A stretch of DNA of 64,000 nucleotides, taken from contig NZ_CP077073.1 in NCBI RefSeq assembly GCF_019139535.1, forward strand, positions 2,756,501-2,820,500, in the 5' to 3' direction. Both the position numbers and the translations under genes were made by a program. Positions 17,376 to 28,065 of this stretch are shown here, one piece after another. The notes beneath the pieces were generated by a model. That model made no database searches. It was not told where the DNA came from and worked only from the letters and a program-made list of their open reading frames with translations. How positions within the stretch are numbered: the stretch's first letter is position 1; every line of letters starts with the position of its first letter. The DNA comes from Pseudomonas muyukensis. GTDB lineage: Bacteria; Pseudomonadota; Gammaproteobacteria; Pseudomonadales; Pseudomonadaceae.

Positions 17376-18452
17376 ATGCTCAAGGCCTTGTGCCAGGGCC
17401 TGTGCCTGAGCCTGCCGCTGGTGGCAGGCGCACAGGCCGCTTCGGTGGTGTTTCTCAACCCGGGCTATTCCAACGAAACCTTCTGGGTCGATTATTCGCG
17501 TTTCATGCAGGCCGCCGCGACGGGCCTGGGCATGCAGCTGCGCGTGCAGTACAGCGAGCGCCGCGCCGACCTGGCGCTGACCCAGGCCCGGGCGCTGCTG
17601 CACGGCACGCAGCGCCCGGACTACCTGGTGCTGGTCAACGAGCAGTACGTGGCGCCGGAGATCATTCGCCTGTCGCGGGGCACCGGGGTCAAGTTGTTCC
17701 TGGTCAACAACGGCCTGACCGACAGCCAGGCGCACAGCGTGCAGGCGCAGCCGGACAAATACCCCGAGGTGCTTGGCACCCTGGTGAGCAACGATGAAGC
17801 GGCCGGCTACCAGATGCTCAAGGCGATGGTGGCGCAGCTCCCGGCGGATGCCGGCACGGTCGACCTGCTGGCGTTCGCCGGGGTCAAGACCACGCCGGCT
17901 TCGCAGTTGCGCGAGCAAGGCATGCGCCGGGCACTGGCGGACTACCCCCAGGTGCGCCTGCGCCAGGTGGTGTATGGCGGCTGGAGCCGGCAGCGGGCGT
18001 TCGAGCAGGCGCAGCTATTGTTGCAGCGCTACCCCGAGACCCGGCTGGTGTGGTCGGCCAACGACCAGATGGCCTTTGGCGCCATGCAGGCATTCGAGGC
18101 GGCGGGCCGCCGGCCGGGCCAGGATGCGATCTTCAGCGCGGTCAACAGCTCGCCCGAGGCGTTGCGCGCGCGTATCGACGGGCGTTTGGCGGTGCTGATG
18201 GGCGGGCACTTCACCCTGGGTGGCTGGGCCATGGTCATGCTCCACGACGATGCCCTGGGCCTGGCCCTGGACCGCGACGGGCAGCGCGAGCACAGCGTGC
18301 CGGCGCTGCAGTTGATCGACCCGGCCAAGGCCCGGCGCTGGCTCCGGCTGCTGGAGCAGGACAACCACGGCATCGACTTCCAGCGCTACAGCGCCGAGGG
18401 GCGCCCGGCGGATTTTCGCTATCCGTTCCTGACGTCACCCGTCGACTATTGA
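17376..18452 (+). CDS. Periplasmic binding protein, sugar-type family
   Basis: A 358-residue exported solute-binding protein: signal peptide of about 21 residues (cleavage near AQA-A), then a periplasmic-binding-protein type I fold like ribose/galactose binding proteins. Features are VVFLNPGYSNETFW at the first strand, VLVNEQYVAPEI and GTLVSNDEAAGYQM for the ligand cleft, and VWSANDQMAFGAMQA. No ABC permease, ATPase or sensor gene is adjacent, so it may be an orphan binding protein or part of a signalling pair elsewhere. The ligand is unknown. Confidence 0.8.
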   Translation: MLKALCQGLCLSLPLVAGAQAASVVFLNPGYSNETFWVDYSRFMQAAATGLGMQLRVQYSERRADLALTQARALLHGTQRPDYLVLVNEQYVAPEIIRLSRGTGVKLFLVNNGLTDSQAHSVQAQPDKYPEVLGTLVSNDEAAGYQMLKAMVAQLPADAGTVDLLAFAGVKTTPASQLREQGMRRALADYPQVRLRQVVYGGWSRQRAFEQAQLLLQRYPETRLVWSANDQMAFGAMQAFEAAGRRPGQDAIFSAVNSSPEALRARIDGRLAVLMGGHFTLGGWAMVMLHDDALGLALDRDGQREHSVPALQLIDPAKARRWLRLLEQDNHGIDFQRYSAEGRPADFRYPFLTSPVDY

Positions 18453-18535
18453 AAGACCCTGCTTGAGCGATGGGCATTGCTGGACTTAACTGCTGCTTGA
18501 AGTGCATTCCCAGAACCACTACAAGAGGCAATGCA

Positions 18536-18649
18536 ATGGGAAACTCAACCAAGCTGCGCAAAACTGACAGCAGTGTCGACGCCTGGGCGATCCTGTGTCT
18601 GATCGTGCTGGTGGTGGTCACCGCGGTGTATTGGGTCAGCCATCAGTAG
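18536..18649 (+). CDS. Short single-pass membrane peptide (37 aa)
   Basis: A 37-residue frame with start ATG at 18536 and an AGAGG site seven bases upstream. It encodes a charged N-terminal dozen residues (MGNSTKLRKTDSS) and then one hydrophobic helix (AWAILCLIVLVVVTAVYWV) ending VSHQ. This layout is a typical bacterial small membrane protein. A strong hairpin follows at 18685, consistent with an independent short transcript. No family is recognised. Confidence 0.6.
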   Translation: MGNSTKLRKTDSSVDAWAILCLIVLVVVTAVYWVSHQ

Positions 18650-18684
18650 CGGCCAAACCTTTCAGACCGTCAAGCCTGCCTGAA

Positions 18685-18713
18685 CCGCCCGCGGAAGGGA
18701 TATCCGCGGGCGG
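18685..18713 (+). terminator. Hairpin after the 37-aa gene
   Basis: A perfect 11-bp stem CCGCCCGCGGA / TCCGCGGGCGG with a 7-base loop lies 36 bases after the stop. It is followed by CTTGCGTTTG rather than a full U-tract. Confidence 0.6.
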
Positions 18714-18738
18714 CTTGCGTTTGCGCGCAGCTGTCTTC

Positions 18739-18855
18739 TGTAGGCGCGGCCTTGTGTCGCGAAAGGGCTGCGCAGCGGCCCCGGCGATCTTCACGCCATT
18801 GGCGATCTACAGGGGCCGCTTTGCGGCCCTTTCGCGACACAAGGCCGCGCCTACA
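18739..18855. repeat. Inverted REP pair (GTAGGCGCGGCCTTGTGTCGCGA-type)
   Basis: Two REP copies in inverse orientation lie at the edges, with GGGCTGCGCAGCGGCCCC and GGGGCCGCTTTGCGGCCC inside. The same family occurs at 9072, 33635 and 62902. Confidence 0.9.
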
Positions 18856-18880
18856 GGGGGCGTGAGCCAGGTCCGCGCCG

Positions 18881-19099
18881 CTAGCGCGCGGTCAGGTGCA
18901 TCGCCAGTTGCACCAGGCCGATCAGCACCAAGATGAAGATCAGGGTGAACAGCGTCCCCATGATGATGAAATGGCTGGCCTTGCCGTAGGTGAAGTCGCG
19001 GGCGCGGTTCTTGCCGCTCTGCACGCCGAAGGCGGCAGCCAGGATGCTTTGCAGCATTTGCCAGAAGGTGGGCGGTGTGCCCGGGGTGCGGTCGTCCAT
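18881..19099 (-). CDS. DUF2970 small membrane protein
   Basis: A 72-residue protein of the DUF2970 family. The N-terminal half is polar with the family segment TFWQMLQSILAAAFGVQSGKN. A conserved basic linker (RDFTYGKASHFI) leads into one transmembrane helix (GTLFTLIFILVLIGLVQLAM). The start at 19099 is chosen for its AAGGAG site. The function is unknown. It lies between REP elements, downstream of metH. Confidence 0.8.
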   Translation of the reverse strand: MDDRTPGTPPTFWQMLQSILAAAFGVQSGKNRARDFTYGKASHFIIMGTLFTLIFILVLIGLVQLAMHLTAR

Positions 19100-19150
19100 G
19101 AGTGGCTCCTTGGTCAGAGGCAATCAGGGACAGTGTAGGCGAGTCTGAGC

Positions 19151-19200
19151 CTGCCTTGCTGGCGAAGGCGCTTGCGCCATTCGCCAGCAAGGCGGGTGCC
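19151..19200. repeat. REP-type hairpin downstream of metH
   Basis: CTGCCTTGCTGGCGAA and TTCGCCAGCAAGGCGGG form a long inverted repeat around a small GGCGCTTGCGCC hairpin. It lies 13 bases after the metH stop and may serve as its 3' end. Confidence 0.7.
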
Positions 19201-19213
19201 TACCGGGGCAATC

Positions 19214-22200
19214 TCAGCTCTCGTAGCCCAGGTTCGGCGCCAGCCAGCGCTCGCTGACGCTGATGTCCTGGCCCTTGCGTGCGCTGTACTGTTCGACCTG
19301 GTCCTTGTCCACCTTGCCCACGGCGAAGTACTGCGCCTGCGGGTGGGCGAAGTACCAGCCGCTGACCGCCGCCGCCGGGAACATGGCGAAGTGCTCGGTG
19401 AGGAACACGCCGCTGGGGCCGGTCTCGCCGATGGCGCTGCCGTCGAGCAGGCGGAACAGGGTTTCCTTCTCGGTGTGGTCGGGGCAGGCCGGGTAGCCCG
19501 GGGCCGGGCGGATGCCGCTGTACTGCTCCTTGATCAGCGCCTCGTTGTCCAGGTGTTCGTCCTTGGCGTAGCCCCAGTGTTCCTTGCGCACCTGTTCGTG
19601 CAGCCATTCGGCGCAGGCCTCGGCCAGGCGGTCGGCCAGGGCCTTGACCATGATCGAGCTGTAGTCGTCGCCCTTGTCCTGGTAGGCCTTGGCCACTTCC
19701 TCGGCGCCGATGCCGGCGGTGGTGATGAAACCGCCGACGTAGTCGCTGACGCCGCTGGTTTTCGGCGCGACGAAGTCGGCCAGCGACCAGTTCGGCTTGC
19801 CGTCGGGCTTGATGGTCTGCTGGCGCAGGTGGTGCAGGGTGGCCAGCGGCTGGCCGTCGTCGCCATAGACCTCGATGTCGTCGTCGGCGACCTGGTTGGC
19901 CGGCCAGAAGCCGAACACCGCGCGGGCGCTGATCAGCTTCTCGTCGATCAGCTTGTCGAGCATCTCGCGGGCGTCCTGGTACAGCGCCGTGGCCGCTTCG
20001 CCGACCACCTCGTCGGTGAGGATGCGCGGGAACTTGCCGGCCAGGTCCCAGGAGATGAAGAACGGCGTCCAGTCGATGTATTCGGCCAAGGTGCGCAGGT
20101 CGATGTCCTCGAGCACCTTGACGCCGGTGAAGGTGGGCACCGCGGCCTGGTAGCCGGCCCAGTCGTACTGTGGCTTGGCGGCGATGGCCTGGGCATAGCT
20201 CAGTCGCTCGGTGCGGGCGCTGCGGTTGGCGGTGCGCTCGCGCACCTCGACGTATTCCTGGCGGGTCTTGTCGACGAAACCGGGCTTGAGCTCCTTGGAC
20301 AACAACTGGGTGGCCACGCCCACCGCGCGCGAGGCGTCGGTGACGTAGATCACCGCATCGTTGGAGTACTTGGGCTCGATCTTCACCGCCGTGTGCGCCT
20401 TGGAGGTGGTGGCGCCACCGATCATCAGCGGCAGGTTGAAGCCCTGGCGCTGCATCTCGCGGGCAACGTGGACCATCTCGTCCAGCGACGGGGTGATCAG
20501 CCCGGACAGGCCGATGATGTCGCACTTCTGCTCACGGGCGGTCTGCAGGATCTTCTCGGCCGGGACCATCACGCCCATGTCGACGATGTCATAGCCGTTA
20601 CAGCCCAGCACCACGCCAACGATGTTCTTGCCGATGTCATGCACATCGCCCTTGACCGTGGCCATGAGGATCTTGCCCTTGGCCTCGGGCTTGTCGCCTT
20701 TTTCGGCCTCGATGAAGGGGATCAGGTGAGCCACGGCCTGCTTCATGACGCGGGCCGACTTGACCACCTGGGGCAGGAACATCTTGCCGGCGCCGAACAG
20801 GTCGCCGACCACGTTCATGCCGCTCATCAGCGGACCTTCGATGACCTCGATGGGGCGCGCGGCCTGCTGGCGGCACTCTTCGGTGTCTTCGACGATATAG
20901 GCGGTGATGCCCTTGACCAGCGCATGCTCGAGGCGCTTGTCCACCGGCATCGAGCGCCATTCCTCGTTCTCGACTTCCTTGGTGGCGCCGCCGCCTTTGT
21001 AGTCGTCGGCGATCGCCAGCAGGGCGTCGGTGCCGTGCGGGGTACGGTTGAGCACCACGTCCTCGACCTTTTCGCGCAGGGCCGGCGGGATCTCGTCATA
21101 GATCTCCAGCTGGCCGGCGTTGACGATGCCCATGGTCAGGCCGTTCTGGATCGCGTGGTAGAGGAACACCGAATGGATCGCCTCGCGCACCGGATTGTTG
21201 CCGCGGAACGAGAACGACACGTTCGATACGCCGCCCGAGCTCAAGGCATACGGCAGATGATCGCGGATGTAGGCGCAGGCCTCGATGAAGTCGACGGCGT
21301 AGTTGTTGTGCTCCTCGATGCCGGTGGCGACGGCGAAGATGTTCGGGTCGAAGATGATGTCTTCCGGCGGGAAGCCCACCTCGTTGACCAGGATGTCATA
21401 GCTGCGCTGGCAGATCTCGCGCTTGCGCGCGGCGGTGTCGGCCTGGCCGACCTCGTCGAAGGCCATCACCACCACCGCGGCGCCGTAGCGCTTGCACAGG
21501 CGGGCGTGGTGCTTGAACTGCTCGACGCCTTCCTTCATGGAAATGGAGTTGACGATGCCCTTGCCCTGGATGCATTTGAGCCCCGCCTCGATCACCTCCC
21601 ACTTGGAGGAGTCGATCATGATCGGCACCCGCGAGATGTCCGGCTCGCCGGCGATCAGGTTGAGGAAGCGGACCATGGCGGCCTGGGAATCGAGCATCCC
21701 TTCGTCCATGTTGATGTCGATCACCTGGGCGCCGGCCTCGACCTGCTGCAGGGCCACCTCGAGCGCCTCGGTGTAGTTCTCCTCGCGGATCAGCCGGGCG
21801 AACTTGGCGGAGCCAGTGATGTTGGTACGCTCGCCGACGTTGACGAACAACGACTGGCGGTCGATGGTGAACGGCTCCAGGCCCGACAGGCGGCAAGCCT
21901 TGGGGATGTCCGGGATGGCCCGTGGCTTGTGCTTGGCCACGGCCTCGGCGATGGCCTGGATGTGCGGTGGGGTGGTGCCGCAGCAGCCGCCGATGATGTT
22001 GAGAAAGCCGCTGGCGGCGAATTCCTCGACCACCGCGGCCATCTCGGCCGGGGTCTCGTCGTACTCGCCGAAGGCGTTGGGCAGGCCGGCGTTGGGGTGG
22101 GCGCTAACGTGGGTATCGGCCTTGGTCGCCAGCTCTTCGAGGTAGGGGCGCAGGTCCTTGGCGCCGAGGGCGCAGTTCAGGCCCACCGAGATCGGCTTGG

Positions 22201-22921
22201 CGTGGCGCACCGAGTTCCAGAACGCCTCGGTGGTCTGGCCCGACAGGGTGCGGCCGGAGGCGTCGGTGATGGTGCCGGAGATCATGATCGGCAACTCGAC
22301 ATCGTCCTCCTCGAACACCTGCTGCACGGCGAAGATCGCCGCCTTGGCGTTGAGGGTGTCGAAGATGGTCTCGATCAGGATCAGGTCGGCGCCGCCCTCG
22401 ATCAGGCCGCGGGTGGCTTCGGTGTAGTTGCTCACCAGCTCGTCGAAGGTGACGTTGCGATAGCCTGGGTCGTTGACGTCGGGGGAAATCGAGCAGGTGC
22501 GGCTGGTCGGGCCGAGCACGCCGGCGACGAAGCGTGGCTTGTCGGGGGTCTCCAGGGTCTTGGCGTCGGCGACCTGGCGGGCGATGCGCGCGCCTTGCAC
22601 GTTGAGCTCGTACACCAGCGCTTCCATGCCGTAGTCGGCCTGGGAAATCTGCGTGGCGTTGAAGGTGTTGGTCTCGAGGATATCGGCGCCGGCGTCCAGG
22701 TAGGCCTTCTCGATGGCGGCGATGACATCGGGGCGGCTGAGCAGCAGCAAATCATTATTGCCTTTGACATCGCTTGGCCAATCGGCGAAGCGCGTGCCAC
22801 GATAGTCGTGTTCCTCGAGGCGGTAACTCTGGATCATAGTACCCATGCCGCCGTCGAGGATCAGAATGCGCTCTTTGAGTGCGTGCTGGAGTGCTTGTAA
22901 ACGAGCGCTGCGGTCGGACAT
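19214..22921 (-). CDS. metH: Cobalamin-dependent methionine synthase MetH
   Basis: A 1235-residue enzyme that transfers a methyl group from methyltetrahydrofolate through cob(I)alamin to homocysteine. All modules are present in order. The homocysteine domain (about 1-340) has zinc-binding [10 protein letters not shown], and the pterin domain follows with [11 protein letters not shown]. The cobalamin domain has [19 protein letters not shown] with the lower-ligand His. The C-terminal AdoMet reactivation domain has [15 protein letters not shown]. The start at 22921 gives the normal MetH N-terminus. The 172-base divergent region with cti shows no cobalamin riboswitch. Confidence 0.97.
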   Translation of the reverse strand: MSDRSARLQALQHALKERILILDGGMGTMIQSYRLEEHDYRGTRFADWPSDVKGNNDLLLLSRPDVIAAIEKAYLDAGADILETNTFNATQISQADYGMEALVYELNVQGARIARQVADAKTLETPDKPRFVAGVLGPTSRTCSISPDVNDPGYRNVTFDELVSNYTEATRGLIEGGADLILIETIFDTLNAKAAIFAVQQVFEEDDVELPIMISGTITDASGRTLSGQTTEAFWNSVRHAKPISVGLNCALGAKDLRPYLEELATKADTHVSAHPNAGLPNAFGEYDETPAEMAAVVEEFAASGFLNIIGGCCGTTPPHIQAIAEAVAKHKPRAIPDIPKACRLSGLEPFTIDRQSLFVNVGERTNITGSAKFARLIREENYTEALEVALQQVEAGAQVIDINMDEGMLDSQAAMVRFLNLIAGEPDISRVPIMIDSSKWEVIEAGLKCIQGKGIVNSISMKEGVEQFKHHARLCKRYGAAVVVMAFDEVGQADTAARKREICQRSYDILVNEVGFPPEDIIFDPNIFAVATGIEEHNNYAVDFIEACAYIRDHLPYALSSGGVSNVSFSFRGNNPVREAIHSVFLYHAIQNGLTMGIVNAGQLEIYDEIPPALREKVEDVVLNRTPHGTDALLAIADDYKGGGATKEVENEEWRSMPVDKRLEHALVKGITAYIVEDTEECRQQAARPIEVIEGPLMSGMNVVGDLFGAGKMFLPQVVKSARVMKQAVAHLIPFIEAEKGDKPEAKGKILMATVKGDVHDIGKNIVGVVLGCNGYDIVDMGVMVPAEKILQTAREQKCDIIGLSGLITPSLDEMVHVAREMQRQGFNLPLMIGGATTSKAHTAVKIEPKYSNDAVIYVTDASRAVGVATQLLSKELKPGFVDKTRQEYVEVRERTANRSARTERLSYAQAIAAKPQYDWAGYQAAVPTFTGVKVLEDIDLRTLAEYIDWTPFFISWDLAGKFPRILTDEVVGEAATALYQDAREMLDKLIDEKLISARAVFGFWPANQVADDDIEVYGDDGQPLATLHHLRQQTIKPDGKPNWSLADFVAPKTSGVSDYVGGFITTAGIGAEEVAKAYQDKGDDYSSIMVKALADRLAEACAEWLHEQVRKEHWGYAKDEHLDNEALIKEQYSGIRPAPGYPACPDHTEKETLFRLLDGSAIGETGPSGVFLTEHFAMFPAAAVSGWYFAHPQAQYFAVGKVDKDQVEQYSARKGQDISVSERWLAPNLGYES

Positions 22922-23093
22922 AGGACTACCTGGTCGGGCAAATATCAGAAGGTGCCGATAATAACAAAGCTGCACGGATTTTAGGCGCATCGCCCATTTG
23001 CATGAATTTCCCTCATGTTGGCGCCGCGCCCCCAACACCTCAGGACCCGCCAGGCTCATCGTGATGGCTTTAAATTACCAGGACTATCGGCAC

Positions 23094-25394
23094 ATGCTGT
23101 ATCGCATACTGGCCAGCGCCTTCGCCTTGCTCATCAGCGGCGTGGCGTTCGCGCAGGCCCCCCAATCGAGCCCGACGATTTCATATACCCGGGACATCCA
23201 ACCGATCTTCACCGACAAGTGCGTGGCCTGCCACGCCTGCAACGACGCGGCCTGCCAGCTCAACCTGGGCAGCGCCGAGGGCGCCGAGCGCGGCGCGTCG
23301 AAGGTGCCGGTCTACCAGGGCGAGCGCAGCCAGGCGGTGCCCACCACGCGGCTGTTCTACGACGCCCGCGACGAAGCCGGCTGGCGCAAGCAGGGCTTCT
23401 ACTCGGTGCTCGACAAGCAGGGCAGCCAGGCCGCGCTGATGGCGCGCATGCTCGAGCTCGGCCACAAGACGCCGCTCACGCCCAACGCCAAGCTGCCCGA
23501 GGAGATCGTCCTGGGGCTGACCCGCAACAACATGTGCCCGCTGCCCCACGAGTTCGACGCCTACGCCGGCGCCCATCCCAAGGAGGGCATGCCGCTGGCG
23601 GTCACCGGCCTCAGCGACCAGGAGTACCAGACCCTGCAGCGCTGGCTGGCGGCAGGTGCGCCGGTGGAGCGCAACCCGATCCAGCCCAGCGCGGTGGAAG
23701 CCAAGCAGATCGCCGACTGGGAAGAGCTGCTCAACCGCCCCGGTTCGACCGAGGCGCTGGTCGGCCGCTGGCTGTACGAGCACCTGTTCCTGGCGCACAT
23801 TCACTTCGTCGGCGGCGAGCCGGGCCACTACTTCCAGTGGGTGCGCTCGCGCACGCCAAGCGGCCAGCCGGTCGACCTGATCGCCACGCGCCGGCCCAAC
23901 GACCCACCGGGCACCGATTTCTACTATCGGCTGATCCCGGTGCAGGGCGTGATCGTGCACAAGACCCACATCACCTACCCGATGGGCCCGCAGAAGCTCA
24001 AGCGGGTCAAGCAGCTGTTCTACAGCGGCGACTGGCATGCCAGCGCGCTGCCGGGCTACGGCCCGCGCCACCGCGCCAACCCGTTCGAGACCTTCGAGGC
24101 GATCCCGGCGGTGGCCCGCTACCAGTTCATGCTGGATAACGCCGAATACTTCGTGCGCACCTTCATCCGCGGCCCGGTGTGCCGTGGGCAGATCGCCACC
24201 GACGTGATCCGCGACAACTTCTGGGCGCTGTTCCAGGAACCGGCCCACGACCTGTACATCACCGATGCCCAGTACCGTGGCCAGGCCACGCCGCTGTTGG
24301 CCATGCCGGGGCAGATCGACGATGTCGGCAGCGTGCTGAGCCTGTGGCATGCCTACCGCGACAAACGCAACGAATACGAGGCGCTGCGCCGTGAAGCCTA
24401 CGCCGAGCAACCGGCGCCGAGCTGGTCGAGCCTGTGGGCCGGCAACGACAATGCGCTGCTGAGCATCTTCCGCCACTTCGACAGCGCCTCGGTGACCAAG
24501 GGCCTGATCGGTGACGTGCCGCTGACCATGTGGCTGTTCGACTACCCGCTGTTCGAGCGCACCTACTACCAGTTGGCGGTCAATTTCGATGTGTTCGGCA
24601 ACGTCTCGCACCAGTTGCAGACGCGCCTGTACTTCGACCTGATCCGCAACGGCGCCGAGATCAACTTCCTGCGCCTGATGCCGGCCGACGCCCGTGGCCA
24701 TATCCTCAGCGACTGGTACCAGAACAGCGGCAAGGTAAAGATGTGGATGGACTACGAGGACATCGACACCAGCACCGCGAGCGCGCTGAAGCTGGACCCG
24801 CGCGACCCCAAGCGCGACTTCGGCCTTAAACTGCTGGAACGCACCGGCAGCCTCAACGCCGCGCCCGACCCGATCAACCGCTGCAAGGGCGCCCATTGCT
24901 CGCGGGCGCAGATGCCGGTCGAGTTCCGTGACGCCGAGCAGACCCTCAGCCGCCTGGTGTCGCGCCCGGCAGCGGGGCTCAAGGTGATCGGCCAGTTGCC
25001 CGAGGCGACCATGCTGCGCATCGAAGGGCAGGGCGGCCAGCGCCAGGTCTACAGCCTGCTGCGCAACCGCGCCCACAGCAACGTGGCGTTCCTGCTGGGC
25101 GAGGCCTCGCGCTACCAACCGGGGCTGGACAGCCTGACCCTGTACCCGGGCGTGCTCAGCAGCTACCCGAACTTCATCTTCAACATTCCGGCGGCCGATG
25201 TGCCGGAGTTCGTCGAGGACATGGAGGCGGCGCGCGACGACAGCGCCAAGTTCGAGCGCATCGTCATGCGCTGGGGCGTGCGTCGCAGCCATCCGCAGTT
25301 CTGGCAGTACTTCCATGACCTGACCCGCTACATCCAGGAAACCGACCCGGTGGAAGCCGGCGTGCTCGACATGAACCGCTACGAGAACCTCTGA
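23094..25394 (+). CDS. cti: Fatty acid cis/trans isomerase Cti
   Basis: A periplasmic heme enzyme that converts cis- to trans-unsaturated phospholipid acyl chains, a rapid response of P. putida-type bacteria to solvents and heat. From the start at 23094 the protein is 766 residues, matching the known P. putida enzyme. It begins with a signal peptide (LLISGVAFAQ). The c-type heme motif CVACH lies near residue 47, inside the segment IQPIFTDKCVACHACNDAAC. An upstream in-frame ATG at 23064 would add ten residues before the signal and is less likely. It is divergent from metH. Confidence 0.95.
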   Translation: MLYRILASAFALLISGVAFAQAPQSSPTISYTRDIQPIFTDKCVACHACNDAACQLNLGSAEGAERGASKVPVYQGERSQAVPTTRLFYDARDEAGWRKQGFYSVLDKQGSQAALMARMLELGHKTPLTPNAKLPEEIVLGLTRNNMCPLPHEFDAYAGAHPKEGMPLAVTGLSDQEYQTLQRWLAAGAPVERNPIQPSAVEAKQIADWEELLNRPGSTEALVGRWLYEHLFLAHIHFVGGEPGHYFQWVRSRTPSGQPVDLIATRRPNDPPGTDFYYRLIPVQGVIVHKTHITYPMGPQKLKRVKQLFYSGDWHASALPGYGPRHRANPFETFEAIPAVARYQFMLDNAEYFVRTFIRGPVCRGQIATDVIRDNFWALFQEPAHDLYITDAQYRGQATPLLAMPGQIDDVGSVLSLWHAYRDKRNEYEALRREAYAEQPAPSWSSLWAGNDNALLSIFRHFDSASVTKGLIGDVPLTMWLFDYPLFERTYYQLAVNFDVFGNVSHQLQTRLYFDLIRNGAEINFLRLMPADARGHILSDWYQNSGKVKMWMDYEDIDTSTASALKLDPRDPKRDFGLKLLERTGSLNAAPDPINRCKGAHCSRAQMPVEFRDAEQTLSRLVSRPAAGLKVIGQLPEATMLRIEGQGGQRQVYSLLRNRAHSNVAFLLGEASRYQPGLDSLTLYPGVLSSYPNFIFNIPAADVPEFVEDMEAARDDSAKFERIVMRWGVRRSHPQFWQYFHDLTRYIQETDPVEAGVLDMNRYENL

Positions 25395-25401
25395 TCGGCC
25401 C

Positions 25402-25430
25402 GCCGGGAAGGGCGCCCGACCTTTCCCGGC
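25402..25430 (+). terminator. Hairpin after cti
   Basis: GCCGGGAAGG / CCTTTCCCGGC form a stem around GCGCCCGA, 8 bases after the cti stop. It lacks a U-tract. Confidence 0.45.
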
Positions 25431-25476
25431 ATCCTGCGGTCGGAACCGGTGAGCGGTTTCGGTCGAGACGGCCTTG

Positions 25477-25507
25477 CGCTCATCGCGGGCTTGCCCCGCG
25501 ATGAGCG
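25477..25507. repeat. Perfect 13-bp hairpin, REP-like, before the acyltransferase gene
   Basis: CGCTCATCGCGGG / CCCGCGATGAGCG with a CTTGC loop. The GCGGGCTTGCCCCGC core is the same as that of the inverted repeat at 27246, so it is probably a truncated member of the same REP family. Confidence 0.6.
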
Positions 25508-25555
25508 TGGCCTGATCGCCGATGCTTCAACGCACCGGCAATCGCAGGGTATTTC

Positions 25556-26590
25556 ATGCTGTATTCGCTTCAGGCTCTCCGGGCATTCGCCGCCTGGGTG
25601 GTGGTCTGCCACCACTTCATGCAGATCTTCTTCGACTTCCACGCCAGCGGCCCCGTCGGCCAACTGCTCGCCGACCGCGGGGCGGTGGGGGTGGACATCT
25701 TCTTTGTCATCAGTGGGCTGGTGATCTACCTGTCGACCCGCGACAAAGCCATCGCCCCTGGGCAGTTCCTGCTCAACCGCGCCCTGCGCATCGTGCCCGC
25801 CTACTGGTTCTACACCCTGCTGATGGCCGTGCTGATGCTGATCGCCAGCCGCTGGATGCCGCACCAGGTGTTCGAATGGCAGCACCTGCTGCTGTCGCTG
25901 CTGTTCATTCCGGCCGAGAATCCGGGCGGCTACGGGCTGTACCCGACCCTCAACGTCGGCTGGACGCTGAACTTCGAGATGTTCTTCTACCTGCTGTTCG
26001 GCCTGGCCTTCCTGGTGCGCCAGCGCCACCACCTGCTGCTGGTCACCGCGGCGTTGCTTTTGGTCAGCGAAGTGCTGGGGCGCCTGGGTGTGCTCAGCCG
26101 CTTCTACCACAACGACATCGTCTACGAGTTCCTGCTCGGCATCGGCCTGGGCGTGCTGTACCGCCGCGGCCTGGTGCGCGAGGGGTTGTGGCTGCCGCTG
26201 GGGCTGCTGGTGCTGGCCGCGGTGGCGCTGTACCACCTGGACGCCTCGCTGCGCCTGCTGCACTGGGGCGTGCCCAGCGCCCTGGTGGTACTGGCGTTCA
26301 TCGCCCTGGAGCCGTACTTCAAGGGCAAGCGCCTGCTCAAGGCGCTGGGCGATTGCTCGTATTCGGTGTACCTGGTGCATGTGCTGGTGCTCTACGCCGG
26401 GCTGTTCGCCAGCGAACGGCTGCGCCTGAACCCGTACCTGGTGTTCGCCCTGTGCGTGCCGTCAATCGGACTAATGTCGTGGTTCAGCTACCACTGGCTG
26501 GAACGCGGCCTGTACCAGCGGCTGCAGGCCGCGTTCGCGGCACGATCGGGCCGGGAGCCGGCGCTGGCGCTATCCCGAGTCAAATACTAG
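25556..26590 (+). CDS. Integral membrane acyltransferase (OafA/YrhL, family 3)
   Basis: A 344-residue multi-pass inner-membrane acyltransferase of the Acyl_transf_3 family, which O-acylates sugars of surface polymers. About ten hydrophobic helices are visible. Family motifs are LQALRAFAAWVVVCHHF with the catalytic-type His, VGVDIFFVISG, LNRALRIVPAYW, and near the C-terminus LGDCSYSVYLVHV and SYHWLERGLY. There is no periplasmic SGNH domain. It is not inside a polysaccharide cluster, so its substrate cannot be inferred. Confidence 0.9.
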   Translation: MLYSLQALRAFAAWVVVCHHFMQIFFDFHASGPVGQLLADRGAVGVDIFFVISGLVIYLSTRDKAIAPGQFLLNRALRIVPAYWFYTLLMAVLMLIASRWMPHQVFEWQHLLLSLLFIPAENPGGYGLYPTLNVGWTLNFEMFFYLLFGLAFLVRQRHHLLLVTAALLLVSEVLGRLGVLSRFYHNDIVYEFLLGIGLGVLYRRGLVREGLWLPLGLLVLAAVALYHLDASLRLLHWGVPSALVVLAFIALEPYFKGKRLLKALGDCSYSVYLVHVLVLYAGLFASERLRLNPYLVFALCVPSIGLMSWFSYHWLERGLYQRLQAAFAARSGREPALALSRVKY

Positions 26591-26638
26591 GACTTTGTTC
26601 AAGGGCTGGGTTGGCGTACACTGCCGGCAAGTCTGTGA

Positions 26639-27232
<594 letters not shown>

Positions 27233-27245
27233 GCTGTGCGCTTCA

Positions 27246-27320
27246 CATCGCGGGGCAAGCCCGCTCCCACGCCTGGATGCAGCTGCTGTCCAGGCATGGG
27301 AGCGGGCTTGCCCCGCGATG
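27246..27320. repeat. Near-perfect 32-bp inverted repeat (REP, CGCGGGGCAAGCCCGC-type)
   Basis: Arms 27246-27277 and 27289-27320 differ only around the CAC/CAT position and flank an 11-base loop. It lies just after nfuA and could form a long 3' hairpin. Confidence 0.85.
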
Positions 27321-27360
27321 CGTTGAGCTACTTTCATTGGACTGAACAAGGACGCTCGGT

Positions 27361-28065
27361 ATGAACCGCTCCTGTGTCGCGCTGTTTACCCTGATGCTCT
27401 CGACCCACGTCCTGGGGGCCTACCAGCCCCCAGGCAACAGCGAGGCCGACTACCGCCAGGCCGTGGCCAGTCTCGACGCGCTCGAGCCACAGCTGATGCG
27501 GATGATCCAGCAGTTGGCCGAAGGCACCGCCGCCCAGGACCTGGAGCCCCGCCTGAGCCAATTGCGCGGTGAATGGAACCCGGCGCTGCAACAGTTGCAG
27601 CGCGCGGTCGCTGCAGGCCATGCCGTGGCCCAGTATCGAATGGCGCTCTACCGCTTCGCCTATCAGCCGGATGCGCCGGTGCTCGACGACCCTGGCCAAT
27701 GCACGCTGTTGGTCAAGAGCCTTGAGCAAGGCTTCGCCCCAGCCGCTTTGCGTATCGCCAACCAATGCATCGGCTATGTCGATGGGCCTGCCTACGGGCC
27801 GGCGCTGAGCAAGGCGCTTGAGGATTTTTCCCAGTTCTCTGGCTACTATCCGCAGCCGGCGGTGACCCTGGAGTGCGTCAAGCAGGATCCGAAAGACATC
27901 CAGTTGCAATGGGGCGATGCGCCGTCCTACCAGGCCGAGCTCTACCGCCTGCTCGGCTTTGCCGCGAATCGCCGCAGCCCGCTGCGTGGTGAGTTGTGGC
28001 AGAAGGCCGTCGACATCAACGGCTGCCCGGCGATCGCCAGGCGCATGCACAGGTTGCAGAACTGA
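27361..28065 (+). CDS. Exported hypothetical protein, helical-repeat-like
   Basis: A 234-residue protein with an N-terminal signal peptide (about 20 residues, ending VLGA). The rest is helical. A segment AGHAVAQYRMALYRFAYQ followed by EQGFAPAALRIANQC resembles Sel1/TPR-like repeats, but they are too diverged to call firmly. It has at least four cysteines in the mature part (residues near 119, 140, 174 and 223), suggesting disulfides in the periplasm. The ribosome binding site is AAGGA. No function is inferred. Confidence 0.65.
   Translation: MNRSCVALFTLMLSTHVLGAYQPPGNSEADYRQAVASLDALEPQLMRMIQQLAEGTAAQDLEPRLSQLRGEWNPALQQLQRAVAAGHAVAQYRMALYRFAYQPDAPVLDDPGQCTLLVKSLEQGFAPAALRIANQCIGYVDGPAYGPALSKALEDFSQFSGYYPQPAVTLECVKQDPKDIQLQWGDAPSYQAELYRLLGFAANRRSPLRGELWQKAVDINGCPAIARRMHRLQN

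Noticed and set aside
19172..22900. A very long open frame (about 1240 codons) antisense to metH
   Set aside because: It is the complement of a strongly recognised GC-rich gene; the product has no family features and is repetitive in Val, Gly, Asp and His as expected for a shadow frame.
22922..23093. Cobalamin riboswitch before metH
   Set aside because: The 172-base divergent region has no B12-box-like sequence or extended structure visible by eye.
23181..25316. Long open frame antisense to cti
   Set aside because: Cti is identified by length, signal peptide and heme motif; the antisense product has low-complexity composition.
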